In this document: one piece after another, positions 1 through 10,110 of the stretch
Numbering within the stretch: position 1 is the first letter of the stretch
Layout: each line of letters starts with the position of its first letter
Origin: UBA1161 sp002311745
GTDB lineage: Bacteria > Planctomycetota > Phycisphaerae > Tepidisphaerales > Tepidisphaeraceae
Assembly: GCA_050018415.1 (NCBI GenBank)
Contig: JBEKAB010000010.1
Location: 41,580-105,579, forward strand
Direction of reading: 5' to 3'
Length of the DNA: 64,000 nt
The notes under the pieces: generated by a model
The model's input: the letters and a program-made list of their open reading frames with translations, nothing else
What the model was told of the DNA's origin: nothing
The model's database searches: none
Program-made: the position numbers and the translations under genes

Positions 1-65
1 CGATTCTGGGCAGACTCATCGAGAGTCAAATCACCCGATACGACGAGTTCTAAGCTCGTGAGGAT

Positions 66-1697
66 TTACCGCGACGGCTGGGTCGTCGCCGCGGGAATCA
101 GGCGGAAAATCTTGCCCGTGTTGCTCGAAGGATGTTCCTGGCCATCGTTCATTCGCATGCGGCCGAAATCCAGGATGTACAGACTTCCGTCCGGTCCAAA
201 CTTCACGTCGATGGGCCGTTCCACCGCCTGGTCGGACCCCTGTGGCAACTGGCTGGCCGGACCCCCGGCCGTGTTGTAGATGAAATCGTGCACTTCCCGC
301 CGGTCCGGATCGACGCGGACCACCTTGTATCCCGGCATGGGATTCACCAACGCCTGATGGTACGTGGAAAACGGCGCCCGATCGCCCCACAGCGCCAGCA
401 GCAGATTTCCCGTAAACGCGTGGAAGGGCCCAGCCTGCGGCACAAAATCCATCTTGGACGCCCCCGATTGCGGCGGAATCTTGGCCGCCAGCCACCGGGC
501 ATCCGGGTCCGTCAAGCCGCTGGCTTGGTGGTCGATCACGAACCCCACGTCCGGGTAACCCGTTTTGATCACCATCGAACTCTTGGGTTGATATTTGGCC
601 TCGCTGATCGGCTCCAGGCTGCGGCTGAAATCCGGCCAGCCGTACCACCCGTCGGTCACCAGCCGGAACAGGGCATCGGGATCATCCATGATCGGCCGCG
701 TCCCGCGCAGCTCCATCCCCTGATCCGTGAAATACACGCGGCCGAATTCGTTGACGATCAGGCCCGCGGGATTACGCACGCCCCAGGCCTCCACGTGCAG
801 GTCGCCGCCTTCCGGTGAAACGCTGTAAATCGCGCCGGTCGGCTTGGCCATGGCGGCGGCGGGTATCCGCGTGATGTCGCTGACGCCCAGCGGCCGGAAC
901 GGAACCGTCACCAGCATGTCGGGCGAAAAAATGCTCGCCTCCGGATTCCTGGCATCGAAGCGGTAGCCCAGCAGCTTCAGGGGCTTGAGCGGCAGGTCGC
1001 ACGCGTCCGGGTGATCGCGCACCCATCCTTCCTGCCAATTGTCCAGCCCCACCACGCCGCTGTTGGTCGTGCTCCCCAGTCCGAAATACAGCCGCTCGTG
1101 AATCGGCGAAACGGCGATGTCGCTGACGCTGTAGTCCCCCTGCGCCGGCAGGGCCGCCTCCACCGTGGTGTGACTGCCGTCGTACCCGAACGACGTGATC
1201 ACCCCCAAATGATCCTTGTCACGATGGCTGACAAAAATCCTGCCGTGGTAGCAGACGATCCCGCCCACCGGGCCGTAAATGCGGAACCCCGGTTTGAAAA
1301 TGGGAATGCGCGTCTCCACGGGATAGATGTCGAACTGCGTGCCGTTGGACCGGATGCCGAAAATATGCGGATCGTCGCCGTCGATGCCGCCCTCGGCCAC
1401 GATCAGGTTCCCCGCCTCGTCGAAACTCATCCCCGTGGGGCTGTTCAAATTTACGACGTACGGCTTGAGCTCGAATCCGGTGGGATATTCCGTGATTTGC
1501 CGGTCGACGGTCTTCTGATCGGCCGGGAGCAAAATGCGCGGTCCCGTGGCGCACCCGCCGCTCAGCAGCGCCGCGATCCACACCCCGGCCAAAACCAGGG
1601 CAGCGACTCGGTTTGCAGCGTACCTCAATCCTTCCCTGCTCATGGATTCGTCTGCTCGCATCGACACTTCTATACCGCTGGGCGGCCGCGCTGTCAC
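66..1697 (-). CDS. PQQ-dependent sugar (sorbosone) dehydrogenase-like lipoprotein
   Basis: Predicted beta-propeller oxidoreductase of the glucose/sorbosone dehydrogenase type, probably periplasmic and lipid-anchored. Repeated propeller-like strands (for example TGMSFDEAGNLIVAEGG and FGPDGSLYILDFG) and the block DGWYGWPDF, typical of membrane-bound sorbosone dehydrogenases, support this. A lipobox LSGGC follows a hydrophobic stretch near residue 45. The ATG at 1697 overlaps the malate dehydrogenase stop as ATGA, which suggests translational coupling. An internal ATG at 1643 would give a tidier lipoprotein signal peptide (MSREGLRYAANR...). Fold fairly sure; substrate unknown. Confidence 0.75.
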   Translation of the reverse strand: MTARPPSGIEVSMRADESMSREGLRYAANRVAALVLAGVWIAALLSGGCATGPRILLPADQKTVDRQITEYPTGFELKPYVVNLNSPTGMSFDEAGNLIVAEGGIDGDDPHIFGIRSNGTQFDIYPVETRIPIFKPGFRIYGPVGGIVCYHGRIFVSHRDKDHLGVITSFGYDGSHTTVEAALPAQGDYSVSDIAVSPIHERLYFGLGSTTNSGVVGLDNWQEGWVRDHPDACDLPLKPLKLLGYRFDARNPEASIFSPDMLVTVPFRPLGVSDITRIPAAAMAKPTGAIYSVSPEGGDLHVEAWGVRNPAGLIVNEFGRVYFTDQGMELRGTRPIMDDPDALFRLVTDGWYGWPDFSRSLEPISEAKYQPKSSMVIKTGYPDVGFVIDHQASGLTDPDARWLAAKIPPQSGASKMDFVPQAGPFHAFTGNLLLALWGDRAPFSTYHQALVNPMPGYKVVRVDPDRREVHDFIYNTAGGPASQLPQGSDQAVERPIDVKFGPDGSLYILDFGRMRMNDGQEHPSSNTGKIFRLIPAATTQPSR

Positions 1698-2629
1698 ATT
1701 TTGACCGCTTTGACCAATTCCTTCACATGGTTGATGCTGGTCTGGAACATTCGTTTTTCCGCCTCATCCAGCTCGATTTCGATGACGCGTTCCACGCCGC
1801 CGCTGCCCAGGATGCACGGCACACCCACGAAATACCCGCCGACGCCGTATTCCCGGTCGCAATAGGCCGCACAGGGCAGAATCCGCTTTTTGTCGCGGAT
1901 GATGGATTCGGCCATGGCCACCGTGGCCGCGGCGGGGGCGTAGTAGGCGCTGCCGGTTTTGAGCAGACCGACGATCTCCGCCCCGCCGCCGCGCGTGCGC
2001 TTGATGATCTCTTCCAGCCGGTCCTTCTTCACCAGTTGCGTCACGGGAATTCCGCCGGCCAAGGTGTATCGCGGCAGCGGAACCATGTCGTCCCCGTGCC
2101 CGCCCAGCAGCAGCGCGTGCACGTCCTGGACGCTGCAGCCGATCTCCGCCGCCAAAAACCCGCGATAGCGCGCCGTATCCAGCACGCCCGCCTGACCCAC
2201 CACACGCTGCGTGGCAAACCCACTGGCCTTCCACGCCACGTACACCATCGCATCCAGCGGATTGCTCACCACGATCATGACCGCGCCGGGCGAGAACTTG
2301 GCGATGTTTTGCGCAACCTGCTGGACGATGCCGGTATTGATGCTGATCAGGTCGTCGCGGCTCATGCCCGGCTTGCGGGCCACGCCGGCGGTGACGATCA
2401 CCACGTCGCTGCCGGTAGTCGGCTCGTAGGTGGTCGTCCCCACGATGTTCGCGTCGAACCCTTCCACCGGGCCGGCCTGCGACAAATCCAGCGCTTTGCC
2501 CTGGGGCATCCCCTCCACCTGCGGAATATCCACCAGCACGATATCGCCCAGTTCCTTGCTGGCCGCCCAATGCGCCGCCGTCGCCCCGACGTTGCCGGCG
2601 CCGATGATGCTGATCTTTGCCCGCCGCAT
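1694..2629 (-). CDS. mdh: malate dehydrogenase (LDH-like type)
   Basis: Catalyses NAD-dependent interconversion of malate and oxaloacetate in the TCA cycle. N-terminal Rossmann motif GAGNVG at residues 10-15, the substrate-binding ARKPGMSRDDL loop, VSNPLDAM, and the catalytic histidine block LLGGHGDDMVP are all present. The arginine in ARKPGM favours malate over lactate. I chose the ATG at 2629 because AAGGA lies about 5 bases upstream; a GTG at 2644 is also in frame. It is the first gene of a pair with the dehydrogenase downstream (ATGA overlap) and is divergent from the MATE gene. Confidence 0.93.
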   Translation of the reverse strand: MRRAKISIIGAGNVGATAAHWAASKELGDIVLVDIPQVEGMPQGKALDLSQAGPVEGFDANIVGTTTYEPTTGSDVVIVTAGVARKPGMSRDDLISINTGIVQQVAQNIAKFSPGAVMIVVSNPLDAMVYVAWKASGFATQRVVGQAGVLDTARYRGFLAAEIGCSVQDVHALLLGGHGDDMVPLPRYTLAGGIPVTQLVKKDRLEEIIKRTRGGGAEIVGLLKTGSAYYAPAAATVAMAESIIRDKKRILPCAAYCDREYGVGGYFVGVPCILGSGGVERVIEIELDEAEKRMFQTSINHVKELVKAVKM

Positions 2630-2764
2630 CCATTTCCTTTCCACGCGTGACGAAGGGGAGAATTATGGGCAATCCAAACGCCGTTGCAATCGTCTTGCAG
2701 AGACGCTCATGACCTATCATCATCCCGCTGGGAACTGAACCATGCAAGCAGTCACGAGCGTCAC

Positions 2765-4171
2765 ATGAGCCGCCTGGATATTGACGAGATTCCGCCCCTT
2801 GCTCCGCCGACGGCGTTGCCGTCGGCCCGGCAGGCGCTTCTGTGGCAGGTCCTGGCCCTGGGCGCCCCCGTCCTGGCCGAGCAGGTGCTCAGCATGCTCG
2901 TGGGGATCAACGATACCTATCTGGCCAATCACCTGCCCGCCCACGCCGCCGACGCCGGCGCCGCCGTCGGAACCGTCACCTATTTCCTGTGGTTCATCGG
3001 GCTGTTGGTTTCCTCCATCGGCACGGGCTCCACCGCCATCATCGCCCGCGCCAAAGGGGCACGGCACAAATCCCTGGCCAATAAAGTCACCGGCCAGTCG
3101 ATTTCCGCCGCCATGCTCGTCGGCGTCTGCGTCGGGCTGCTGATGTTCGCCGAGGCGCCGGCCTTCGTGCGGGCCACGCAGCTTCAGGGACAAGCCCGGC
3201 AATTCGCCACCTCGTATCTGCGCCTGCTGAGCTGGTCGTTGCCACTGAACATGCTGATGTTCGTCGCCAACGCCTGCCTGCGCGGCGGCGGAGACACGCT
3301 CACCCCGGCGCTGTCCATGATCTTCGTCAATGTTCTGAACATGCTGGCCAGCTTCGCCCTGACGCGCGGCTGGTGGGGACTGCCGGTCATGGGATTCCGC
3401 GGCATCGCCACCGGAACGTTCATCGCTCTGGTCGCCGGCGGCTTGATCCAGTTTGTCGTTCTCTGGATCGGCACCCGCGGCGCCAAGCTCTACCTCCACC
3501 GCTTGTGGCCTCATTGGCATACCCTCAAACGGCTGCTGCGCATCGGCGTGCCCAGCGCCGTGGAAAACCTGCTGGCCTGGCTGGCCAACTTCGCCGTCAT
3601 CGCCGCCGTCAACTTCATGGACCCCACCAACACCATGTCCGCGGCGCACATGAACACCATCCGCCTGGAAAGCATCAGCTTTCTCTCCGGCATGGCCTTC
3701 GCCACCGCCGCCGCCACCCTGGTCGGCATCAGCCTGGGCCAGAAAAACCCCGGCCGCGCCCAACGCAGCGCCTACCTGGCCTACGCCGTCGGCGGCGGAT
3801 TGATGACCCTCTGCGGCATCCTCATGATCACGCTCGGCCAATACCCCGCCCGCTGGCTTTCCCCAAGCGATCCGCACATCGTCGCTCTGACCACCCGATG
3901 CCTCTTCATCACCGGGTTCATCCAATCCGGATTTGCCGCCAGCCTCATCTTCGGCGGCGCCCTGCGCGGCGCGGGCGACACACTGGTGGTCATGTGCATC
4001 AGCCTTTCCACGCAAATCTGCCTGCGCTGCACGGGCGTGGTCATCGTCGGCATCTGGCTGAAGCTGGGATTGGCCGCCGTGTGGATCGTCCTGGCCGGCG
4101 AGCTGTTCCTGCGCGGCCTGCTGACCTTCGGCCGATTTCTCCAGGGCGGATGGAAGACGATTCAAGTTTGA
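2765..4171 (+). CDS. MATE family multidrug/sodium efflux protein
   Basis: Integral inner-membrane exporter of about 468 residues with roughly 12 hydrophobic segments and the internal two-fold repeat of MATE transporters. Typical blocks are PVLAEQVLSMLVGINDTYL in the first helix, GSTAIIARAKGA, and FGGALRGAGDT in the second half. The start is put at the ATG at 2765 (MSRLDIDE); an upstream extension reads as non-conserved leader. The 3' end overlaps the convergent glycosyltransferase gene by 10 bases, so neither gene has room for its own terminator. Substrate cannot be told from sequence. Confidence 0.9.
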   Translation: MSRLDIDEIPPLAPPTALPSARQALLWQVLALGAPVLAEQVLSMLVGINDTYLANHLPAHAADAGAAVGTVTYFLWFIGLLVSSIGTGSTAIIARAKGARHKSLANKVTGQSISAAMLVGVCVGLLMFAEAPAFVRATQLQGQARQFATSYLRLLSWSLPLNMLMFVANACLRGGGDTLTPALSMIFVNVLNMLASFALTRGWWGLPVMGFRGIATGTFIALVAGGLIQFVVLWIGTRGAKLYLHRLWPHWHTLKRLLRIGVPSAVENLLAWLANFAVIAAVNFMDPTNTMSAAHMNTIRLESISFLSGMAFATAAATLVGISLGQKNPGRAQRSAYLAYAVGGGLMTLCGILMITLGQYPARWLSPSDPHIVALTTRCLFITGFIQSGFAASLIFGGALRGAGDTLVVMCISLSTQICLRCTGVVIVGIWLKLGLAAVWIVLAGELFLRGLLTFGRFLQGGWKTIQV

Positions 4172-5337
4172 GCGGCGCCCTCGGGGAAAAGCACGTCCAA
4201 GAGCCGGTCCACCGCGTGCCGCCAGGTGAAGTGCGCGCCGACAAACGCCGGACCCGCTTCACGCGCCCGCCGGCGCACGGCCGCATCGTCGATGACCCGG
4301 CGCATCAATTCAATCAGGTGATCCAGGCTCGGCTCCAGTTGCACGCCTTGCTCGCCGAAACAGTCCGCCGGTTGCATCTGGCTGGCCAGCCGCAACGCGA
4401 AACCCTCGTGAACAAAATCCTCGGTCGAGCCGCCGGCCGTGCAGATCACCACCAGCCCGCACGCCGCCGCTTCCAGCACCGGCAGATTGAATCCCTCCGC
4501 CCGATACGGCGTCACGTACGCATCGGCCATCTGATAAAGCAGCGCCATGTCCTGGTACGTCCCCACCTCGCCCAGGTAGTGCAGGCGCGATTCGATCCGC
4601 TGAACCTCTTGGGCGCTCAGGCCGCTGACGGAGGCGCGCAGCAGGTCGCGCGAGTCGTACAGCGCATCCAGACCCTTGACCACGAGGCGCGCCTGCGGAT
4701 GCGTTTGCGTCACCTGGGCAAACGCCCGCAGCAGCAGGTCCATCCCCTTGTTCGCAGTCATGCTGCCGACGCTCAAGAAAACAAAATCGTTCCATCGCCG
4801 GCTGCGGCGAGCCTGCTCGCGCTGCTCGGGACCCAGCGGCTGGAAGATCGTCGTGTCCACGCCGTGGGGCACGACAAAAACGCGCTGCTCATCAGCGCCG
4901 CTGCGCAGGAGCCCGCGTCGCGACCACTGCGAGGGCGTGACGATGACCGCGCTGCTGTGGCGATGCGCCTCCGCCAGCGGCCGCCCACCCGTCATGTACA
5001 CCGCTGGAACCACGCCGAATTCCGCCGTGCCGAACACCACCGTCCGCGGCGCCGCCGCCGACGGCCGAAGATCGTACGGGGCGGCGATCCGATACACGGC
5101 GTCGAACCTCTGGCCCGCCGCCGGAGGGCGCACCGACGCCAGCCGCCGCTGGGCTTCCGGACCAAACAGATCCGTTTCCGCCCGCCAATGCGGCAAGAGG
5201 TACGGCAAGTCCCGATGCGCCAGGGCAAGCTGCGGCCGCGACAGCAGCTCCAACATCTGAAACTGGTTCACGTGCGCGTACGAGTGCGGAACCAGCCGCC
5301 AACCCTCGATCAGCAGACGATGGACGGTGTCGGCCAT
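4162..5337 (-). CDS. glycosyltransferase, GT4/GT1 family (GT-B fold)
   Basis: Predicted cytoplasmic retaining glycosyltransferase of 391 residues. The C-terminal nucleotide-sugar domain has FLSVGSMTANKGMDLLLRAF, ADAYVTPYRAEGFNLPVLEAAACG (the EX7E motif) and GGSTEDFV. The N-terminal half has HGVDTTIFQP just before the linker. It begins 6 bases after the SDR stop, so it is the third gene of a pdxH-SDR-GT operon. Acceptor unknown; it could act in polysaccharide or glycolipid synthesis. Family assignment is firm, role is not. Confidence 0.85.
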   Translation of the reverse strand: MADTVHRLLIEGWRLVPHSYAHVNQFQMLELLSRPQLALAHRDLPYLLPHWRAETDLFGPEAQRRLASVRPPAAGQRFDAVYRIAAPYDLRPSAAAPRTVVFGTAEFGVVPAVYMTGGRPLAEAHRHSSAVIVTPSQWSRRGLLRSGADEQRVFVVPHGVDTTIFQPLGPEQREQARRSRRWNDFVFLSVGSMTANKGMDLLLRAFAQVTQTHPQARLVVKGLDALYDSRDLLRASVSGLSAQEVQRIESRLHYLGEVGTYQDMALLYQMADAYVTPYRAEGFNLPVLEAAACGLVVICTAGGSTEDFVHEGFALRLASQMQPADCFGEQGVQLEPSLDHLIELMRRVIDDAAVRRRAREAGPAFVGAHFTWRHAVDRLLDVLFPEGAAQT

Positions 5338-5343
5338 GAACCC

Positions 5344-6129
5344 TCAACGGCCCCGGTTGAATTTTCCGGTCATGCCGGCGACCAGACTCCGCGGCGCCAG
5401 ACGCGGCAGAAAGGCCAGAATCTTGTTGCTCAGGCCCGTCACCGCCACACGCCGCCCGCCCATCATCGCCCGATATCCCAGCTGCGCCACGCGCTGCGAG
5501 GACATCCGATTGGACAGCAACCGGCCGCGCGCGATCCCGGCACGCTTCTGGAATTCCGTCGCCGTCGGACCCGGACACAGGACCGTGACCGTCACCCCGC
5601 TGCCGCGCAGCTCCGTCGCCAGCGCCTCGGAAAAGGACAGAACGTACGCCTTGGTCGCATAGTAAACGGCCATAAACGCGCCGGGAACAAACCCCGCCAC
5701 CGATCCGACGTTCATAATCCTTCCGCTGCGGCGCTGGAGCATCCCGGGCAAAAACAGCCGCGTCAGATGCGTCAGCGCCGCGATGTTCACCTGAAGCATC
5801 GAAAGTTGAGTGGCCACGTCCGCCTGGGCAAACGGCCCGTAGGTACCGAAGCCGGCGTTGTTCACCAGATACTCAATGGCCATCCCCGCCGACTGAACCT
5901 GATCGAATACTTGCTGGGAGGCATCCGGCGCGGACAGGTCCTTGGGCAACACCAGAACGTCCACGCCGTAATGCTCGTGCAAATGCGACGCCACCCCTTC
6001 CAACTGAGATTGATTTCGCGCCACCAGGACCAGGCGGTGGCCGTCGCGGGCAAAGAGCTCCGCCAGATCGCGCCCAATGCCGACCGATGCTCCCGTGATC
6101 AGCGCGGTTTTTCCAGAAGGATTAGCCAT
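5344..6129 (-). CDS. short-chain dehydrogenase/reductase (SDR)
   Basis: Classical SDR of 261 residues: cofactor motif TGASVGIG near the N-terminus, NNAGFGTYG, a catalytic serine in VGSVAG, and the YYATK catalytic tyrosine/lysine. The C-terminus resembles DltE/YqjQ-like oxidoreductases. The ATG at 6129 shares one base with the pdxH stop (TGATG), indicating coupled translation; the TTG one codon upstream is less likely. Substrate unknown. Operon position between pdxH and a glycosyltransferase gives no clear pathway. Confidence 0.87.
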   Translation of the reverse strand: MANPSGKTALITGASVGIGRDLAELFARDGHRLVLVARNQSQLEGVASHLHEHYGVDVLVLPKDLSAPDASQQVFDQVQSAGMAIEYLVNNAGFGTYGPFAQADVATQLSMLQVNIAALTHLTRLFLPGMLQRRSGRIMNVGSVAGFVPGAFMAVYYATKAYVLSFSEALATELRGSGVTVTVLCPGPTATEFQKRAGIARGRLLSNRMSSQRVAQLGYRAMMGGRRVAVTGLSNKILAFLPRLAPRSLVAGMTGKFNRGR

Positions 6130-6770
6130 CAAGGTGAAAGACGCCGGATGACCCAGGAACCGTCTTGCTGACGATTATACACAAGCCGATCATGCAGCCG
6201 GCTGGGCCGGCCCTGCCAGAATTCCATTTCCGTCGGCGCCAGGCGGTATCCGCCCCAAAAGTCGGGCAGCGGCACCGTACCAATGGCGAAACGCAAAAGC
6301 ATTTTCGCGACCTTCCGCTCCATTTCGTGACGCGACGAAAGCACGCTGCTCTGGTGCGATACCCACGCCCCAATCTGGGCCAGCCGCGGCCGCGAATGAA
6401 AATACTCCTCGCTCTCCTGGCGACTCACCTTCTGGACGGTTCCCTCAATGCGCACCTGCCGCTCCAGGGGCTGCCAGAAAAACACCAGCGTCGCCCGCGG
6501 ATTGGCGTCCAATTCCCGTCCCTTGCGGCTTTCGTAATTGGTGTAAAAAACGAATCCCCGCGCGTCGAAATCCTTCAGAAGCATCACCCGCGCCGACGGC
6601 ACGCCCGAAGCGTCCGCCGTCGCCAGCGTCATGGCGTTCGCGTCCGGCAGGCCGGCCTTGACCGCCTCGTCAAACCACTTGGAGAACTGCGCGATGGGGT
6701 CGGGCAGCACCGACGCTTCGTCCAATTTCGATTTGCCGTAATCCGTCCGCAGATCTCGAGGACTAACCAT
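6129..6770 (-). CDS. pdxH: pyridoxamine 5'-phosphate oxidase
   Basis: FMN enzyme that oxidises pyridoxine/pyridoxamine 5'-phosphate to pyridoxal 5'-phosphate. The whole 213-residue family length is present: MTLATADASGVPSARVMLLKDFDARGFVFYTNYESRKG near residues 47-85, FFWQPLERQVRIEG, and the C-terminal signature WGGYRLAPTEMEFWQGR with SRLHDR. First gene of an operon with the SDR and glycosyltransferase. A 63-base gap separates it from the nucleotidyltransferase gene end. Confidence 0.95.
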   Translation of the reverse strand: MVSPRDLRTDYGKSKLDEASVLPDPIAQFSKWFDEAVKAGLPDANAMTLATADASGVPSARVMLLKDFDARGFVFYTNYESRKGRELDANPRATLVFFWQPLERQVRIEGTVQKVSRQESEEYFHSRPRLAQIGAWVSHQSSVLSSRHEMERKVAKMLLRFAIGTVPLPDFWGGYRLAPTEMEFWQGRPSRLHDRLVYNRQQDGSWVIRRLSP

Positions 6771-6833
6771 GAACTGATATCCGGCAAACGCACCAGCGAG
6801 ATGGAGAAGGACCGCGACCCGCGTCCCACCCAG

Positions 6834-7304
6834 TCATTTTCGCCTGTTGCGGCTCTTTTCGATCGCTTCAATGTCGCCTACGTCGCGCACGCGCCCGGTC
6901 GAAAGCTTATTCTTCTTGAGATCCTCGTAAGCAATGACGGAAACGGCCAAGCCCTGGCAGTCAATCAGTTGCCGCTTTGCGTAACAGTCGCGGAACTCAA
7001 CGCCCGAAATTCTCGTCAGCACTTCGATCCGGTTGGGCGGGATTCCCATGCGAAACACAGTCTGTGCGCCGGTGAACATTTCCCGTGTCAGCGATGATCG
7101 CGGCAAACCAAACTTCACCAACGCATCAATCAGGCGATCCAAATTACCGGGCTCCATCGCCACCCAGACATCCATGTCCTTGGTGGCGCGCACATATCCA
7201 TGCAGGCCAAGGGCGTATCCGCCGATGAGCAAGTACTCAATCTTCTCCGAGTCGAGCAATTGCAAAAACTCTTTGAAGTCTTGCGTCAACCTGATCATCG
7301 CCAT
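6834..7304 (-). CDS. nucleotidyltransferase of AbiEii / MNT type
   Basis: Small predicted nucleotidyltransferase (156 residues) with the polymerase-beta-like core: YLLIGGYALGLHGYVRATKDMDVWV contains the GG motif, HG, and the DxD metal-binding pair. Members often act as toxins or as minimal nucleotidyltransferases in toxin-antitoxin or defence modules. Start is the ATG at 7304 because GAAGG lies about 7 bases upstream; a longer in-frame reading starts at 7397. The 5' end overlaps the small gene upstream by 68 bases in another frame. Role as toxin is inference. Confidence 0.72.
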   Translation of the reverse strand: MAMIRLTQDFKEFLQLLDSEKIEYLLIGGYALGLHGYVRATKDMDVWVAMEPGNLDRLIDALVKFGLPRSSLTREMFTGAQTVFRMGIPPNRIEVLTRISGVEFRDCYAKRQLIDCQGLAVSVIAYEDLKKNKLSTGRVRDVGDIEAIEKSRNRRK

Positions 7305-7443
7305 AGAGCCACCTTCGGAGATATTCAATCCCTTCGATGCGCTCGGCGGGCGTCTTGCGCATCCAAAATTCCACGTCGTCGGCGTCGGCGTCGGCAAACG
7401 TCGTGAAGCTGAACTGAGACTTGTCCATGCGGCGATCGATCAT
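7237..7443 (-). CDS. small partner protein of the nucleotidyltransferase
   Basis: A 68-residue acidic/aromatic protein ending in a helix-rich stretch (KTPAERIEGIEYLRRWLYGDD...RLQRVF). From memory, small proteins with a (S/K)TPxERLxxxExLRxxxYG pattern are recurrently encoded directly upstream of AbiEii-like nucleotidyltransferases. It starts 9 bases after the class II aldolase stop and overlaps the nucleotidyltransferase gene. An alternative start is the ATG at 7428. It may be a cognate partner or antitoxin; that is inference. Confidence 0.6.
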   Translation of the reverse strand: MIDRRMDKSQFSFTTFADADADDVEFWMRKTPAERIEGIEYLRRWLYGDDQVDARLQRVFAIARLGED

Positions 7444-7452
7444 GCGATCTGC

Positions 7453-8478
7453 TTACGCCGCCTTGCCCTTGGTGTAGAACTTCGGCAGCGGCTTGCCGAG
7501 CTTCTCCCATTGCTTGTTGATCGCATCCGCCTTGCCGGCGCTGTTCAGCATGTGCAATTTGCGCTGCACCATCTGCGTGATGGCCTCGCGGGCCGGGCCG
7601 AGATACATGCGCGGATCGAACTCCGCCGGCTTGGTGGCCAGCACCTCGCGAATCTTGGCCGTCATCGCCAAGCGCAGATCGGTGTCGATGTTCACCTTGC
7701 ACACGCCGTAGTTTCGCACGGCCATGGAGATCTGGTCCTCCGGCACGCCGCGGGCGTTGGGCATGGCGCCGCCGTACTTGTTGACCAGGGCGACAAACTC
7801 CTGCGGCACGCTGCTGCTGCCGTGCATCACCAGCGGCAAACCCGGGCAGGTCTTCATGATCTGCTCGATGCGGTTGAACGCCAGTTTCGCCTCGTGTTTG
7901 AACTTGTACGCGCCGTGGCTGGTGCCGATGGCCACCGCCAGGCTGTCGATGCCCGTGCGCTTCCAGAAATCCGCCGCCTGCTTGGGATCGGTCAGAAATT
8001 TTTCGACGTTCTTCTCGTATTCGGCCGCGTCCAGGCCGACCACGTCCTCCTCGATTCCGCCCAGCATGCCCAGCTCCGCCTCGACGACGACCCCCGCCGC
8101 GTGCGACATCTTCACCGTCTCGGCGCTGAGTCGCACGTTTTCCTCGTATTTATGATGGCTGCCGTCGATCATGACGCTGGTGTAGCCGTCGTTGATGCAG
8201 GTCTGGATCAGCTCGAGGGTGTCGCCGTGATCGCAGTGGATGCAGATCGGCAATTCCGGCTGCTCTTCCACGGCCGCGTCGATGATGTGCTTGAGGTAGC
8301 GGATGTTGGCGTACTTGCGCGCCCCCTTGCTGATCTGCAGGATCAGGGGCGATTTTTCCTTGGCGCAGGCGTCGATAATCGCCTGGGCCAGCTCCATGTT
8401 GTTCACGTTGAAGGCCCCGACGGCGAAGCCGCCGGAATAGGCCAGGTCGAACATGGGCTTGCTGGTCATCAATGGCAT
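7453..8478 (-). CDS. fba: class II fructose-bisphosphate aldolase
   Basis: Zinc-dependent aldolase (341 residues) cleaving fructose 1,6-bisphosphate in glycolysis or forming it in gluconeogenesis. Visible are GAFNVNNMELAQAI, the metal ligands in ICIHCDHGDTLE, VMIDGSHH, VEAELGMLGG, IGTSHGAYK and MHGSSSVP. Length and LLDLAR-like C-terminal organisation suit the type B class II group. ATG at 8478 with AAAGGA upstream. It lies 145 bases downstream of an unrelated class I aldolase on the same strand, separated by a long hairpin. Confidence 0.95.
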   Translation of the reverse strand: MPLMTSKPMFDLAYSGGFAVGAFNVNNMELAQAIIDACAKEKSPLILQISKGARKYANIRYLKHIIDAAVEEQPELPICIHCDHGDTLELIQTCINDGYTSVMIDGSHHKYEENVRLSAETVKMSHAAGVVVEAELGMLGGIEEDVVGLDAAEYEKNVEKFLTDPKQAADFWKRTGIDSLAVAIGTSHGAYKFKHEAKLAFNRIEQIMKTCPGLPLVMHGSSSVPQEFVALVNKYGGAMPNARGVPEDQISMAVRNYGVCKVNIDTDLRLAMTAKIREVLATKPAEFDPRMYLGPAREAITQMVQRKLHMLNSAGKADAINKQWEKLGKPLPKFYTKGKAA

Positions 8479-8549
8479 TTGCTTTTCCTTTCGGGTGAAA
8501 CGCGAAGGGGGGGATTCTAATGCAGGGAATGGGCCAGTGAAAGAGACAG

Positions 8550-8617
8550 AAAATGCTGAATGATGAGTGCTGAATGATGATTTAATTCATCACTCATCAT
8601 TCCGCATTCAGCATTTT
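8550..8617. terminator. long imperfect hairpin between the two aldolase genes
   Basis: Outer arms AAAATGCTGAATG (8550-8562) and CATTCAGCATTTT (8605-8617) are perfect reverse complements. Inner arms AATGATGAGTG (8559-8569) and CACTCATCATT (8591-8601) also pair. The left side is a near-tandem repeat of a 14-base word (TGCTGAATGATGAG then TGCTGAATGATGAT). It could attenuate readthrough from the class I into the class II aldolase gene, or belong to a family of word-repeat hairpins in this genome. No strong T-run follows on the minus strand. Confidence 0.5.
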
Positions 8618-8623
8618 TCCCTT

Positions 8624-9691
<1,068 letters not shown>

Positions 9692-9758
9692 GAGTCCTCC
9701 ATGAATGGGTCAGTTTTTTCAAGTTAAGGGAAGTGGGCGAGCTTTGCAAAGAACCGCG

Positions 9759-10100
9759 CTAAACTTCTCGCAAAAGCTCGGGCAGGATTTGCACGAATCG
9801 GCTGCGCGGCAGCACGCGCCCGATCCCGGCCGCCTTCGCATCGGAGATCGTTTGCGCATCGACGTGCGAGACGAATCCGACCACCGATCCCCCGCCGGCC
9901 CTTTGCCACGCCGCGGCCGCCTCAATCGCCCCATCCAGGTTCAGATCAACCAAAAGCATCCGGCCCCCGGCGGGCAGTTGCGAGACATCCCGGACGATTT
10001 GGCACCCCACGCTGGCGGCTTTCGCTTCGGCGCCAATCCGGCTCGCGAACATCAGGTCGCGCACCAGGGCCACAATCACCAATGATTCCTGCTGGGCCAC
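9759..10100 (-). CDS. receiver-like single-domain protein
   Basis: 113-residue alpha/beta protein with the outline of a CheY-like receiver: a VDLNLDG strand/loop where the phospho-aspartate would sit, GFVSHVDAQTISDAKAAGIGRVLPRSRF resembling the beta4-alpha4-beta5 segment, and a C-terminal amphipathic helix. The usual acidic pair near the N-terminus is not evident, so it may not be phosphorylated. GTG start at 10100, 10 bases after the upstream gene's stop, so co-transcribed with the lpxD cluster. Function unknown. Confidence 0.6.
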   Translation of the reverse strand: MAQQESLVIVALVRDLMFASRIGAEAKAASVGCQIVRDVSQLPAGGRMLLVDLNLDGAIEAAAAWQRAGGGSVVGFVSHVDAQTISDAKAAGIGRVLPRSRFVQILPELLREV

Positions 10101-10110
10101 GCAAAACCCG

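Noticed and set aside
1..65. Terminator at the left edge
   Set aside because: ACGAG/CTCGT gives only a 5-bp stem without a T-run.
3373..6171. 932-codon open frame on the plus strand
   Set aside because: It lies antisense to the glycosyltransferase and SDR genes and out of frame with the MATE gene; composition is Arg/His/Pro-rich as expected of a shadow in high-GC DNA.
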